In this document: piece after piece, positions 8,124-15,735 of the stretch
Position numbering within the stretch: position 1 is the first letter of the stretch
How the letters are laid out: the number at the start of each line of letters is the position of its first letter
From: Acidimicrobiaceae bacterium
Lineage (GTDB): Bacteria; Actinomycetota; Acidimicrobiia; Acidimicrobiales; Palsa-688
DNA length: 46,399 bases
Direction of reading: 5' to 3'
NCBI GenBank assembly: GCA_003156595.1
Contig: PMHH01000158.1
Location: 35,664-82,062 of the forward strand
Made by a program: the position numbers and the translations under genes
Notes under the pieces: model-generated
Databases searched by the model: none
Seen by the model: only the letters and a program-made list of their open reading frames with translations
What the model was told of the DNA's origin: nothing

Positions 8124-8629
8124 CCACGAATGGCGCTACGACAGTCACATATCACCCTTGGACCACGTACATGTGGGCCAGCGAGGAGGCACGCCGACGG
8201 GGTGATCGAAGGGCGGGTACGGACCACCTCTTGCTCGGCCTGTTGGAGGAACCATCCGTCGAAGCCGCGTTAGGTGTCAGCCTCCAAGACGCTCGCGATG
8301 CCCTTGACTCGCTCGACCGCGAGGCCCTAGGCGCCCTGGGCATGGGGCCCGGCATCGATGCACCTGAGCTGCGGATGCACGCAGTGCCAAAAAGGCCGAC
8401 GATAAAGGCCGTCATCAAGGACCGGATCCGGACGACGCCGGCGGCGAAGAAGGTGCTTCAGGAAGCCGGCAAACCAATGCGCCGAGGCAAGCACATCACG
8501 CCTCAGCAGGTACTCGCCCGGATCCTCGATCTCGAACCACCCGATCCTGCGGCAGTACTACTCGGTGTTCTGGGCGTGAATACGTCGGAAGTTCGACGCC
8601 GTTTGGATGCGGTCACGCCCGATAACTGA
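8120..8629 (+). CDS. Clp N-terminal repeat protein (no ATPase)
   Basis: A 169-residue protein related to the substrate-binding N-domain of ClpC/ClpA but without any AAA+ module. The first Clp_N repeat is clear (WASEEARRRGDRRAGTDHLLLGLLEE, around residues 19-44, followed by ALGVSLQDARDAL). The second half repeats the pattern (RTTPAAKKVLQEAGKPMRRG, then HITPQQVLARILDLEPPDPAAVLLGVLGV), as in other two-repeat stand-alone Clp_N proteins. These may act as adaptors or competitors for Clp protease substrates, or as sensors for the coupled regulator; neither is proven. It overlaps the HTH gene by ATGA, so the pair is translated together and controlled by the palindromic promoter upstream. Confidence 0.88.
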   Translation: MTTNGATTVTYHPWTTYMWASEEARRRGDRRAGTDHLLLGLLEEPSVEAALGVSLQDARDALDSLDREALGALGMGPGIDAPELRMHAVPKRPTIKAVIKDRIRTTPAAKKVLQEAGKPMRRGKHITPQQVLARILDLEPPDPAAVLLGVLGVNTSEVRRRLDAVTPDN

Positions 8630-8704
8630 TTTATTTGGGCGCTGCTCTTGCATAAAGCAAATCAGTGATGACACCGATGTCAACCAGACCTGCAGCAGCC
8701 CCCT

Positions 8705-9016
8705 TTACTCCAGGTGCGCGCGGAGGAAGGCGACGGTTCGATCCCACGCGATCCTGGCCTGTTCCGCGTTGAAGGTTCCCAGGAGGTCCTCTTCGTTCAA
8801 GAAGGCGTGGCCGGCGGGATAGTGGTCGATCTCCGGCTTTCTGCGGGTGGCCGCTGAGATCTTTTCGTTGAGCTCTTCGGCCAGGGTGGGCGGGTTGATC
8901 TCGTCGCCGTCGGCGATGTGAATTAGCACAGGCGCCTGGAGCCCCGCGTAGTCGTCAGGCATGTATCCGACCGGGTAGAAAGCCACCACCGCCGCGATAA
9001 GCCTCGCCTCGTCATC
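8705..9016 (-). pseudogene. dienelactone hydrolase C-terminal remnant
   Basis: The frame from the stop at 9017-9019 reads DDEARLIAAVVAFYPVGYMP and then LQAPVLIHIADGDEINPP, the C-terminal half of a dienelactone-hydrolase-type alpha/beta protein. The catalytic aspartate region (GDEINPP) and histidine region (HYPAGHAFLNEE) remain, and the normal C-terminus FLRAHLE is present. The N-terminal half with the nucleophile elbow (GFCxGG in intact enzymes) is absent; sequence upstream belongs to an unrelated fragment on the other strand. The open part from the GTG at 8989 is 94 residues against roughly 230-250 for the family. No start signal is evident. Junction with the neighbouring fragment lies at about 8990-9016. 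Confidence 0.7.
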
Positions 9017-9199
9017 TCAGGACCACCAGAGGGAGTCATCGGACTCCTCGCCGGCGCGCTCGACAAAGCCGCAGCATCCGAACGCGGAGTCTCGGTCCAC
9101 GGAGACATTCGACGCCTCGCCCGCCTCAGAGGAACCAGTCGAACACGGAACACGTCGCGATTCAGCCCTAATCGGCTGAGCGCTGGAGGGGAGCGATAG
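8990..9199 (+). pseudogene. possible HxlR-type regulator C-terminal (SCP2-like) remnant
   Basis: On the plus strand the frame reads DKPRLVISGPPEGVIGLLAG and then ALDKAAASERGVSVHGD, followed by a charged tail to a TAG at 9197-9199. This resembles the C-terminal sterol-carrier-like module attached to some HxlR-type winged-helix regulators, where GPPEAVLGLLTG...ARGVxVEGD is the usual pattern. There is no start codon and no winged-helix domain; the 5' part is replaced by the oppositely oriented dienelactone hydrolase fragment. The assignment is from pattern memory over about 40 residues and is tentative. Confidence 0.35.
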
Positions 9200-9217
9200 G
9201 GCGCCCTCGGGCAATGC

Positions 9218-10666
9218 TCATACTCCGGTTTGGGCCTGGACGCGTCCAGAGGACACCGCATCTGCGAGTGCCCCATGATCAGTTTCGGTCTGGTCGGCGT
9301 AGCTTTCAGCGAAGGCAGACACCGCCCGATCGAAGGCGTCGGATTTGCCAAGGTAGGCCGCGATAGCCATCCTGTCCCCGGTGCGGGCATGGGCTCTCGC
9401 CAGGGTCCAGCCGCACATGCGACCGTAGGCGGTCATGGTCGCCGGGTTCATGGTTTCGATCTCAGCGGAGTATTTCCAGTCCCGCAGCTGGCGGACGTAG
9501 TAGTCCGTGGCGCCCCGCCCAGGAGGGACGCTGCGTACCCAGCCGAGGAATATGTCGCCGACCGCTTGCATGAGCCGCTGGCCGGACACGACCCGCTCGC
9601 CCTGGTTGTCGTAGTGGCTCTCACCCGCGTACTGGCTCAACGCGGAGCGTTGAGCCTCTTTGGCCTGGAGCAGCAGGGGCGCCAGACCGTCCTCGGGCTC
9701 CATCAGGAGGATCCACGCTTCGGTACCGACACTGCCGACTCCGACGACTTTGCGGGCCACGCCCGTCAAGGCAAACCGCTCCACCAGCCGGCGCCGATCG
9801 GCAGGCAGGGTCTCGGCGTACTCGCTGATCAAGCCGCGGATAAACCGGTAGACCGCCTCCACGTCGAAAGCGCCGGCCAGCTCCTCGATGGGGACGATCA
9901 GGGGAGGGTCGCTAATGATCCGGCGCCGCCCGTCCACAACCGTGGTGAGCTTCGCGACCGCCTGGGTGCTGTCCCGGGTTCGAGCCTTGGCCAGCTGGGC
10001 CTGGGTCTGGCGGACCGTCTTCTTGGGCAGCGCCGACCGCAGACGGGCGAGGGCCTCCTCCACATCGAAACGGGCGTACCAGACCTCCATGATGGGCATG
10101 GCGGAGAAATCCCGCATCGCGGTGCGGTAGGCGGCCGTGGTCGCAACCGCCACGCCACGCCGGTCCTTTGGGGCGAAACCGTTGTCGCGCCCGGCTACGA
10201 CCATACTGGCCGCCAGCCGCTTCACGTCCCACTCGAACGGGCCCGGCAGCGTCTCGTCGAAGTCGTTCAGATCGAACACCACCCGCCGCTCGGGCGAGCC
10301 GAACGCTCCGAAGTTGGACAGGTGAGCGTCACCGCACAGCTGCACCCGTAGCCCCGACGAAGGAGTCCAGGCTAGGTCAGCCGCCATGGGAAGGGCCGCA
10401 CCCCGATAATAAGTGAACGGCGAGGCCAGCATACGGCCGTGGCGTACCGGCACCAACTCTGGCACCCGTGACTCGGCCTGACCCAACAGTAGGTTGATCG
10501 GATCTCTAACCCTCGGGGTCGACAACTCGCTATGCGACTCCCGTGGCACCTGGACCCGGGCCGCCTTGCCCGCGGCGACGCTTTGATCACCCGGCCAACG
10601 AATGGCGGCCTCAGTCGTCTTGGTCCCGCTCGTCTTCTGCGAAGCGGTCCTGGCGCCTCTCGCCAC
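9218..10666 (-). CDS. DUF2252 family protein
   Basis: A 482-residue protein matching DUF2252 over nearly its full length. Conserved blocks include RMLASPFTYYRGAALPMAADL (about residues 78-98), QLCGDAHLSNFGAF (109-122) and VVFDLNDFDETLPGPFEWDV (129-148). The GDxHxxNFG and DxxDFD blocks resemble the catalytic and metal-binding loops of aminoglycoside-phosphotransferase-like kinases, so a kinase-like fold is likely, but no substrate is known. The GTG at 10664-10666 is used; the first 50 residues are basic and not conserved, so a later start is possible. Flanked on both sides by gene stumps, it appears to be the surviving gene of this stretch and to be transcribed alone. Confidence 0.9.
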   Translation of the reverse strand: MARGARTASQKTSGTKTTEAAIRWPGDQSVAAGKAARVQVPRESHSELSTPRVRDPINLLLGQAESRVPELVPVRHGRMLASPFTYYRGAALPMAADLAWTPSSGLRVQLCGDAHLSNFGAFGSPERRVVFDLNDFDETLPGPFEWDVKRLAASMVVAGRDNGFAPKDRRGVAVATTAAYRTAMRDFSAMPIMEVWYARFDVEEALARLRSALPKKTVRQTQAQLAKARTRDSTQAVAKLTTVVDGRRRIISDPPLIVPIEELAGAFDVEAVYRFIRGLISEYAETLPADRRRLVERFALTGVARKVVGVGSVGTEAWILLMEPEDGLAPLLLQAKEAQRSALSQYAGESHYDNQGERVVSGQRLMQAVGDIFLGWVRSVPPGRGATDYYVRQLRDWKYSAEIETMNPATMTAYGRMCGWTLARAHARTGDRMAIAAYLGKSDAFDRAVSAFAESYADQTETDHGALADAVSSGRVQAQTGV

Positions 10667-10719
10667 GAGCTAAACGTACTTGGTCTGAAACCCTGTAGCA
10701 GCCGTTCACGGCTGGGCAG

Positions 10720-10881
10720 TTACACGTACCCGCGGCCCTCGGCGACCTTGAGGCTGAGCCATCCGATGAGGATGGTCAACCAGTAGGTGAGCAGCCGGTA
10801 GATCAGTACCGTGGAAGCCGCGGCCCCAACGGGCATTCCGAGCGCAGATAGCCCGGCGACTACGGCGGCGGTTGGAAGCCG
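10720..10881 (-). pseudogene. C-terminal stump of a YbhN/LPG-synthase-type membrane protein
   Basis: The 53-codon frame between stops at 10882-10884 and 10720-10722 reads AAVVAGLSALGMPVGAAAS, then TVLIYRLLTYWLTILIGWL. This is the last pair of membrane helices of the lysylphosphatidylglycerol-synthase-TM/YbhN family, where the pattern ALxxxGxPxxxAxxAVLxYRLLTYWLxxxxGW ends the protein. The normal protein has around 300 residues and six to eight helices; everything upstream is missing and the next gene belongs to a different family. No start codon with a ribosome binding site is present. Confidence 0.6.
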
Positions 10882-10935
10882 TCAACCTCGACCTCCCAGC
10901 CAGATCATTGAAACTCCCTCGATTCTCGGCATCGG

Positions 10936-12402
10936 TCAGCTCTGTGGCTCGCGGGCGTGCATCGGTAGTTTGAACAGGAGCAGGAAGGTGGCGGCCAGCG
11001 GGACCAGACACGCCCACGCCGTGATCGCCAGGGCATGCGTTGGGAGATGCCCGTCGAACGCCGAGAAGAAGATCGTTCCCAGCGCGGCGACGCCGATTGC
11101 GCTGGAGAGCTGCTGAACGGCCTCGAGCACGCCTGAGGCGGAGCCCACTTCGTCCATGCTGACTCCGGCCAGGATGAAGTCGAACAGCTGGCCGATGCTC
11201 GCTCCGGCACCAAATCCGATCAGGAACAGCCCGGGGGCGAGGTCCAGCGTCGAAGCAGTCCGAGCCCCGGTCACGGTGAGTGCTAGCACGACGGTGCCGG
11301 CGACAGTGAACGCGACGCCGAGGTGGAGCAGGTGGCGGCCGAGCCGACCTACGAGCGCGAACCCGGCGCCCATCCCGGCGATCATCCCAACGACCATCGC
11401 CATCAGGGTCAACCCGGCGTGGATCGGTGAAAAGTGCTCGCCGAGCTGCGCGAACAGCGAGACGCAGAGCAATAGGCCGCCGAACGCGCCGAAGAAGGCG
11501 AGGGCCACGAGGATGCCACTCGTGTAGGTGCGGTTGGCCAGCAGTCCGGGGTCGATCAGCGGATCGCTACGTCGGCGGCGCTCCCACAGCGCGAACGCGC
11601 CGAGCAGCACGGCGCCGGCGGCAAGCGACACGAAGGTCCAGGCCGGCCACCCATCGGCCCGGCCCTGGATCAGCGGGTAGATGATCGCGGTCAGTGCGAC
11701 GCCGATGAGCACCATCCCGACCGTGTCGAGACGAATTCCTGGATGCGCGACGGTCCGCGGCAGCACCCGGACCGCCCCAGCGAACGCGGCGATGCCGATG
11801 GGCACGTTGATGAGGAACACCAGGCGCCACCCGATCCCCCACAGGTTTGCCTCGATCAGCGCACCGGCCAGGATCGGCGCAGCCAGGATCGAGAGACCCA
11901 TCATTGGGCCGAAGGCGCCGAATACCTTGGTCATCTCCTCCTCGTCGAAGACCTCTTTGAGCATTCCGAACCCCTGGGGGATCATCAGCGCCCCGAACGC
12001 ACCCTGTAGCACCCGGAAGCTGATCAGCACAGCCGGCGAGGGGGCGAGCGCGCAGGCCGCAGACATCACGGTGAAGCCAGCGGAGCCGATCAGAAATAGC
12101 CGGCGGCGGCCGAACATGTCCCCCAGCCGTGCGCCAGTGATCAGGAACACGGCGAAGGCCAGCGTGTAGCCAGCGGGCAGCCACTGCAGGGTGGAGGCGC
12201 TGCCGCCGAGCGCGGCCCGGATCGACGGGCCGGCGACGTTGACGATCGTCGCGTCCATGAGATCCATGATGTTGGCGGCGATCACGACCGCAAACACGAA
12301 CCAACGCAGCGGGTTGCGGGCGGCTGCCTCCGTGGCGAAGCCAAGGGGCTTCGCCAGCCCTTCGGCCGGGACCATCGTTCCAATGTCTCCACCCATTCCC
12401 AT
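10936..12402 (-). CDS. MFS exporter, DHA2 (EmrB/QacA) type
   Basis: A 488-residue transporter with 14 predicted membrane segments. The first helix holds ANIMDLMDATIVNVAGPSI, the D1 motif of DHA2 proteins, and motif A follows as ARLGDMFGRRRLFL. FRVLQGAFGALMIPQGFGML and GWRLVFLINVPIGI are further family marks, and the last helix ends in a short tail HAREPQS. The ATG at 12400-12402 has AAGGAG six bases upstream. It is divergent from a TetR-type regulator across 65 bases containing two related operator-like repeats, the standard layout for a repressor that controls its own efflux pump. Likely role: proton-driven export of a hydrophobic compound. Confidence 0.93.
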   Translation of the reverse strand: MGMGGDIGTMVPAEGLAKPLGFATEAAARNPLRWFVFAVVIAANIMDLMDATIVNVAGPSIRAALGGSASTLQWLPAGYTLAFAVFLITGARLGDMFGRRRLFLIGSAGFTVMSAACALAPSPAVLISFRVLQGAFGALMIPQGFGMLKEVFDEEEMTKVFGAFGPMMGLSILAAPILAGALIEANLWGIGWRLVFLINVPIGIAAFAGAVRVLPRTVAHPGIRLDTVGMVLIGVALTAIIYPLIQGRADGWPAWTFVSLAAGAVLLGAFALWERRRRSDPLIDPGLLANRTYTSGILVALAFFGAFGGLLLCVSLFAQLGEHFSPIHAGLTLMAMVVGMIAGMGAGFALVGRLGRHLLHLGVAFTVAGTVVLALTVTGARTASTLDLAPGLFLIGFGAGASIGQLFDFILAGVSMDEVGSASGVLEAVQQLSSAIGVAALGTIFFSAFDGHLPTHALAITAWACLVPLAATFLLLFKLPMHAREPQS

Positions 12403-12412
12403 CGTGGCTCCT

Positions 12413-12467
12413 TACTGAGTACGGCGTTCGCAGTAAGGACGGTAGCAGACTGAGTACACTGTTCGCA
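12413..12467. promoter_or_regulatory. tandem operator repeats between exporter and TetR gene
   Basis: Two copies of a 19-base element, ACTGAGTACnnnGTTCGCA, lie at 12414-12432 and 12449-12467 and differ only in the central three bases. The first sits inside an imperfect dyad with outer arms TTACTG and CAGTAA. The second contains a possible -10 box TACACT (12455-12460) and ends directly at the regulator ATG, seven bases after the box, implying a leaderless message. The centres are 35 bases apart. Confidence 0.65.
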
Positions 12468-13187
12468 ATGAGTTCGAACCATGGAGTCATCTGGGACCGT
12501 CCTGAGCGGGCCACTCGCGGTCCCGCCCCGTCGCTCTCGCGCGAGGAGATCACCGCGGCCGCAATAGTGCTGGCCGACACGCAGGGAATCGAGGCGGTCT
12601 CGATGCGGACCCTGGCCGTCCAGCTCGGCGTTGGAGCAGCATCCCTCTACCGCTACGTCGACCGCAAGGACGAGCTGATCGACTTGATGGTCGACGCGGT
12701 GATGGGTGACGACCTCCAGTTCGAAGTCAGGGGGGACTGGCGCAGAGTCCTACGTTCGTTCGCTCGCGGCCTGCGGGCAATGACCCTGCGCCACCCCTGG
12801 GTGGCGATCCATGGCGCGGGACGACGCAACCTTGGACCGAACACCGCTTGGCGCTACGAGCAGGTGCTCGGTGCCATCGATGGTCTCGGCCTCGAGATCG
12901 ACGAAATGCTCGTGATGGTCGAAACTCTCGACGCCTTCATCCGTGGTCGCGCCCTGGACGAGCTCTCAGAGCAAGAATCCGCCCGCCGCTCCGGTCTCAA
13001 CCAGGAGGAATGGATGCAGGTCCAAACGCCCTACGTCGAGAGTCTGATCAACAGCGGCCACTACCCGCTTCTCACCCGCGTCGTCCTTGACGCTCGCTCG
13101 CCCCACGATCCCGACCGCCTCGAGCACAGCTTCGACGCCGGGCTCGAGCGCGTGCTCGATGGCCTGGCGACGATGCTCCCGGATTAG
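12468..13187 (+). CDS. TetR-family regulator with TetR_C-type ligand domain
   Basis: A 239-residue repressor. The N-terminal helix-turn-helix spans about residues 24-68: REEITAAAIVLADTQGIEAV, then MRTLAVQLGVGAASLYRYV, a canonical TetR DNA-binding domain. After an 18-residue polar leader it continues with a ligand domain (RSFARGLRAMTLRHPWVAI, then NTAWRYEQVLGAIDGLGLEI) of the TetR_C_1 type found in tetracycline- and multidrug-responsive members. Divergent from the DHA2 exporter, it most likely represses that gene and itself through the two repeats between them, with release by a transported compound. The ATG at 12468 has no Shine-Dalgarno sequence but follows a -10 box by seven bases. Confidence 0.92.
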   Translation: MSSNHGVIWDRPERATRGPAPSLSREEITAAAIVLADTQGIEAVSMRTLAVQLGVGAASLYRYVDRKDELIDLMVDAVMGDDLQFEVRGDWRRVLRSFARGLRAMTLRHPWVAIHGAGRRNLGPNTAWRYEQVLGAIDGLGLEIDEMLVMVETLDAFIRGRALDELSEQESARRSGLNQEEWMQVQTPYVESLINSGHYPLLTRVVLDARSPHDPDRLEHSFDAGLERVLDGLATMLPD

Positions 13188-13230
13188 CTCACGTGTAGAA
13201 CACCACCCCGTGGACTGCACATAGCGCGCG

Positions 13231-14310
13231 TCAGCTGAGGTGCTTTCTGAGGTTCCAGAGCGCGACGCCGGCGAGGCAGATGGCGAGTGCGGCGAAGATC
13301 GCAGTTTCGAGGGCCTGGAAGGTCCAGTAACGGTTGGCGGGCTGGTAGCTGAGGATGGTGTGATAGCTGTCGGACAGTTTGGTGACGCACTGCTGGAGGG
13401 CCTGTCCAGCAGCCTGGGTCGGCACAGCGTGAACGTGCCCAGCCGAACCCGCAGGTGGTAGTTGGGCCCGCAGTCCGCCGTTTGCTAGCTGCGGGCAGGC
13501 GCTCGCAGTTGCCTGCGGGGTCAGCGCCCGACCGGCGGCGTCGACGATACGGGCCGAGTAGATCCAAGCGTTCTGCAGGCTCGCGTCGCTCGGGCTGCCT
13601 GCGGTCAAGTTGGATGTACTGCCGTTGAAGCTGGCGTAGCCGTTCACGGTCGCTAGAAGCGTGAAGGTGGCTCGCAGAGGGGTCATTAGGTGCGGCCGGA
13701 TCAGTTGGCTGAAGACCAGCCGGACGGCGATGAACGCCACGAGGGTGGCGGCCATCGCCGGCAGGGTCCGGCGGATCAGCAGTCCGAGAAGGGCGCCGAC
13801 GGCGAAGGCGAAGAGGGCGTATCCGATCGGGGTGATCCCACGCTCACCGAACACTGAGCCGTCGAAGCGGTTGGTGCCCACTTTGTCGAGCGGGGCGGAC
13901 CACCACGTCACTGCCAGGCTCAACAGCCCCGCCAGTGCCCCGGTGGCCAGTGCCGTCACGGCCAGCTTGGTGGCCAGCCACCGGGTTCGGGTCACGCTTT
14001 GGGTCCAGGCCAGCTTGTAGGTCCCGGTCTCCAGCTCTCGAGCGACCAGAGGCGCCCCCCAGAACAGCCCCAGCAGGGCCGGCGCAACCTGCATGACGAT
14101 GGTTAGCAGCTGTTGGAGAACGTTGTATTTGTTGCCGAAGGCAGTGATGGCGTCGCTGCAGTCGCCGATGGATGGGCACGGTTTTACGGTGGTGTCGTAG
14201 ACGTGGACGAGCTGCGGCCCAGTTACAGCCAGCGCGACGGCGAGGGCCAGCAAGGCCCCGAAGGTGGCGACAGCCGAGGGGCGTAGCTGCCGCCACGCCA
14301 GCCACGTCAT
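13231..14310 (-). CDS. ABC transporter membrane subunit (ABC-2 type)
   Basis: A 359-residue integral membrane protein beginning MTWLAWRQLRPSA, a common N-terminus for permeases encoded next to GntR/YtrA-type regulators. Hydrophobic segments occur near residues 15-35, 80-105, 125-150, 175-195, 200-225 and at the C-terminus (ALETAIFAALAICLAGVALW). Between about residues 230 and 325 there is a long soluble region with two cysteines (SACPQL, LQQCVT) that is probably extracellular. The start overlaps the ATPase stop (ATGA), so the two subunits are coupled. A longer upstream frame only shadows the ATPase. Substrate unknown; related systems export antibiotics or respond to cell-envelope stress. Confidence 0.85.
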   Translation of the reverse strand: MTWLAWRQLRPSAVATFGALLALAVALAVTGPQLVHVYDTTVKPCPSIGDCSDAITAFGNKYNVLQQLLTIVMQVAPALLGLFWGAPLVARELETGTYKLAWTQSVTRTRWLATKLAVTALATGALAGLLSLAVTWWSAPLDKVGTNRFDGSVFGERGITPIGYALFAFAVGALLGLLIRRTLPAMAATLVAFIAVRLVFSQLIRPHLMTPLRATFTLLATVNGYASFNGSTSNLTAGSPSDASLQNAWIYSARIVDAAGRALTPQATASACPQLANGGLRAQLPPAGSAGHVHAVPTQAAGQALQQCVTKLSDSYHTILSYQPANRYWTFQALETAIFAALAICLAGVALWNLRKHLS

Positions 14311-15206
14311 GGCTGCACCCGCAGGCCCGATCGCCGGTTTCGCTCTACGTTGCTGGTCTGGCCCATGTACGCCAGGACGAGGTCCTCCAGGTCGATGTCC
14401 TCGACTATCCACGCAGGGTCGTGGATAGGAGTATCTGTGCGGACCAGCAGCGTCGTCTGCCGGTCGGTGTGGCTGGCGTCGATGACCCGGCAGTCACCGG
14501 GCAGGCTCACGGAGTCGCGGCGGGGGCCCACCAGGCGACGGTGGGTGGCGAGCAGGTGCTCGACCTCTCCGGCCAGCTCGACGTGAGCGGCCGCCAGAAC
14601 AATCAGGTAGTCGGAGACCCGTTCCAGGTCGGCTACCAGGTGTGACGACAGCACCACGGTCACCCCGTCATCGGCGACGGCTATCATAAGCGTCTGGAGG
14701 AACTCCCTCCGGGCCAGCGGATCCAGTCCGGCTACGGGCTCGTCGAGCAGCAGCAGCTCCGGACGTTTCGCCAGCGCAAGGGTCAACGCGAGTTGCGCCC
14801 GTTGTCCCCCCGAGAGCTGACCAGCCTTCTGGGTCGGATCAACTCCCGTCTCCGCGATCCTCTTCGCGGCCCAATGAGCATCCCAGCCGGGATTCAGACG
14901 GGCACCGAGATGCAGGTGATCGGCCACCGAGAGATGGGAATAGGTCGGGGTGTCCTGGGCGACGAAACCCACCCGGGCCAACTGCTCTGGACGGTCCGAC
15001 GGGTTTCCGCCCAAAACGCTGATAGTCCCCGTTGTCGCCGACAGAAGCCCAACTGCCAAGTTCAAAAGCGTGGTCTTCCCCGCTCCGTTAGGACCGACCA
15101 GCCCGACCACATGACCCGACGGGACCTCCAGGCTGCAGTCGCTCAGAGCCCACCGCCGACGGCCGTAGCGCTTCCCCAGCCCATCGGTGGTAACAGCAAC
15201 GCTCAC
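14307..15206 (-). CDS. ABC transporter ATPase
   Basis: A 299-residue nucleotide-binding subunit. Walker A GPNGAGKTT lies at residues 38-46, the Q-loop near AQDTP (83-87), the signature LSGGQ at 131-135, Walker B LLLLDE at 151-156, and the switch histidine in VVLSSHLVADLE. The C-terminal 80 residues form the accessory region common in CcmA-type export ATPases. It overlaps the permease by four bases and its start overlaps the stop of the GntR regulator, so all three form one operon read leftward. It powers the transport or sensing function of the permease at the cytoplasmic face. Confidence 0.94.
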   Translation of the reverse strand: MSVAVTTDGLGKRYGRRRWALSDCSLEVPSGHVVGLVGPNGAGKTTLLNLAVGLLSATTGTISVLGGNPSDRPEQLARVGFVAQDTPTYSHLSVADHLHLGARLNPGWDAHWAAKRIAETGVDPTQKAGQLSGGQRAQLALTLALAKRPELLLLDEPVAGLDPLARREFLQTLMIAVADDGVTVVLSSHLVADLERVSDYLIVLAAAHVELAGEVEHLLATHRRLVGPRRDSVSLPGDCRVIDASHTDRQTTLLVRTDTPIHDPAWIVEDIDLEDLVLAYMGQTSNVERNRRSGLRVQP

Positions 15207-15595
15207 GCTACATCCTCCGCTGAGGCGGACCGAAAGGTGTCCCGGAACAGGGCTTCGATGCTCTCGTCGTCCAAGCCGGCCTGGCGGGCCTTGACCAACC
15301 AGCGGCCCATTTCCCGACGGAGCGGACCGTGCGCGGCTAAGGACGCGTCGCTCAACGTCCGAGTGATGAACGTCCCGACCCCCGGGCGGGCGCTGGCCAG
15401 CCCCTCGTGCTCCAGTTCGCGGTAGGCCTTCAACACCGTGTTCGGGTTGATCGCCAGTCGAGCGACGACCTCCTTCACCGTCGGTAGCTGATCGCCCTCC
15501 TCCAGCATCCCCAGCCTCAAGGCCTGACGGACCTGATGGACCAGCTGAAGATATGGCGACACCCCCGAAGTGGAGTCCAGACGGAACTCGATCAC
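15203..15595 (-). CDS. GntR-family regulator, YtrA subfamily
   Basis: A 130-residue regulator: an N-terminal winged helix (SPYLQLVHQVRQALRLGMLE, then LPTVKEVVARLAINPNTVLK, then AYRELEHEGLASARPGVGTF) followed by a short helical tail of about 50 residues rather than a large ligand domain, which defines the YtrA group. The GTG at 15593-15595 has AGGAGGT six bases upstream (15601-15607). Members repress the ABC operons they head and are released by cell-wall-active compounds in known cases. Its probable operator is the 28-base perfect palindrome that ends inside the ribosome binding site. It overlaps the ATPase gene by four bases. Confidence 0.93.
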   Translation of the reverse strand: MIEFRLDSTSGVSPYLQLVHQVRQALRLGMLEEGDQLPTVKEVVARLAINPNTVLKAYRELEHEGLASARPGVGTFITRTLSDASLAAHGPLRREMGRWLVKARQAGLDDESIEALFRDTFRSASAEDVA

Positions 15596-15605
15596 GCTCG
15601 ACCTC

Positions 15606-15633
15606 CTATTACACTAGGATCCTAGTGTAATAG
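15606..15633. promoter_or_regulatory. 28-bp perfect palindrome, probable GntR/YtrA operator
   Basis: The half-site CTATTACACTAGGA is followed by its exact reverse complement without spacer. One edge overlaps the ribosome binding site of the regulator gene (AGGAGGT, 15601-15607), so binding would block both transcription and translation. Known YtrA-type regulators bind inverted repeats at this position. Confidence 0.8.
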
Positions 15634-15735
15634 TATCCTCGCGACAATCAGATGACCGTGTTATTCTCGCTCGTGCCGAAAGGGTGCCGTCCAGCCGGCG
15701 TTCAGTTGTAGACGGATGGATCGCTCATCGGCGAC

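Noticed and set aside
8626-8665. Inverted repeat CTGATTT...AAATCAG after the Clp_N gene as a terminator
   Set aside because: Arms are only seven bases and AT-rich with a 26-base loop and no T-tract, so it is too weak to call.
9230-10351. 373-codon plus-strand frame opposite the DUF2252 gene
   Set aside because: Its sequence is rich in Gly, Arg, His and Pro without family marks, while the minus strand matches DUF2252 throughout.
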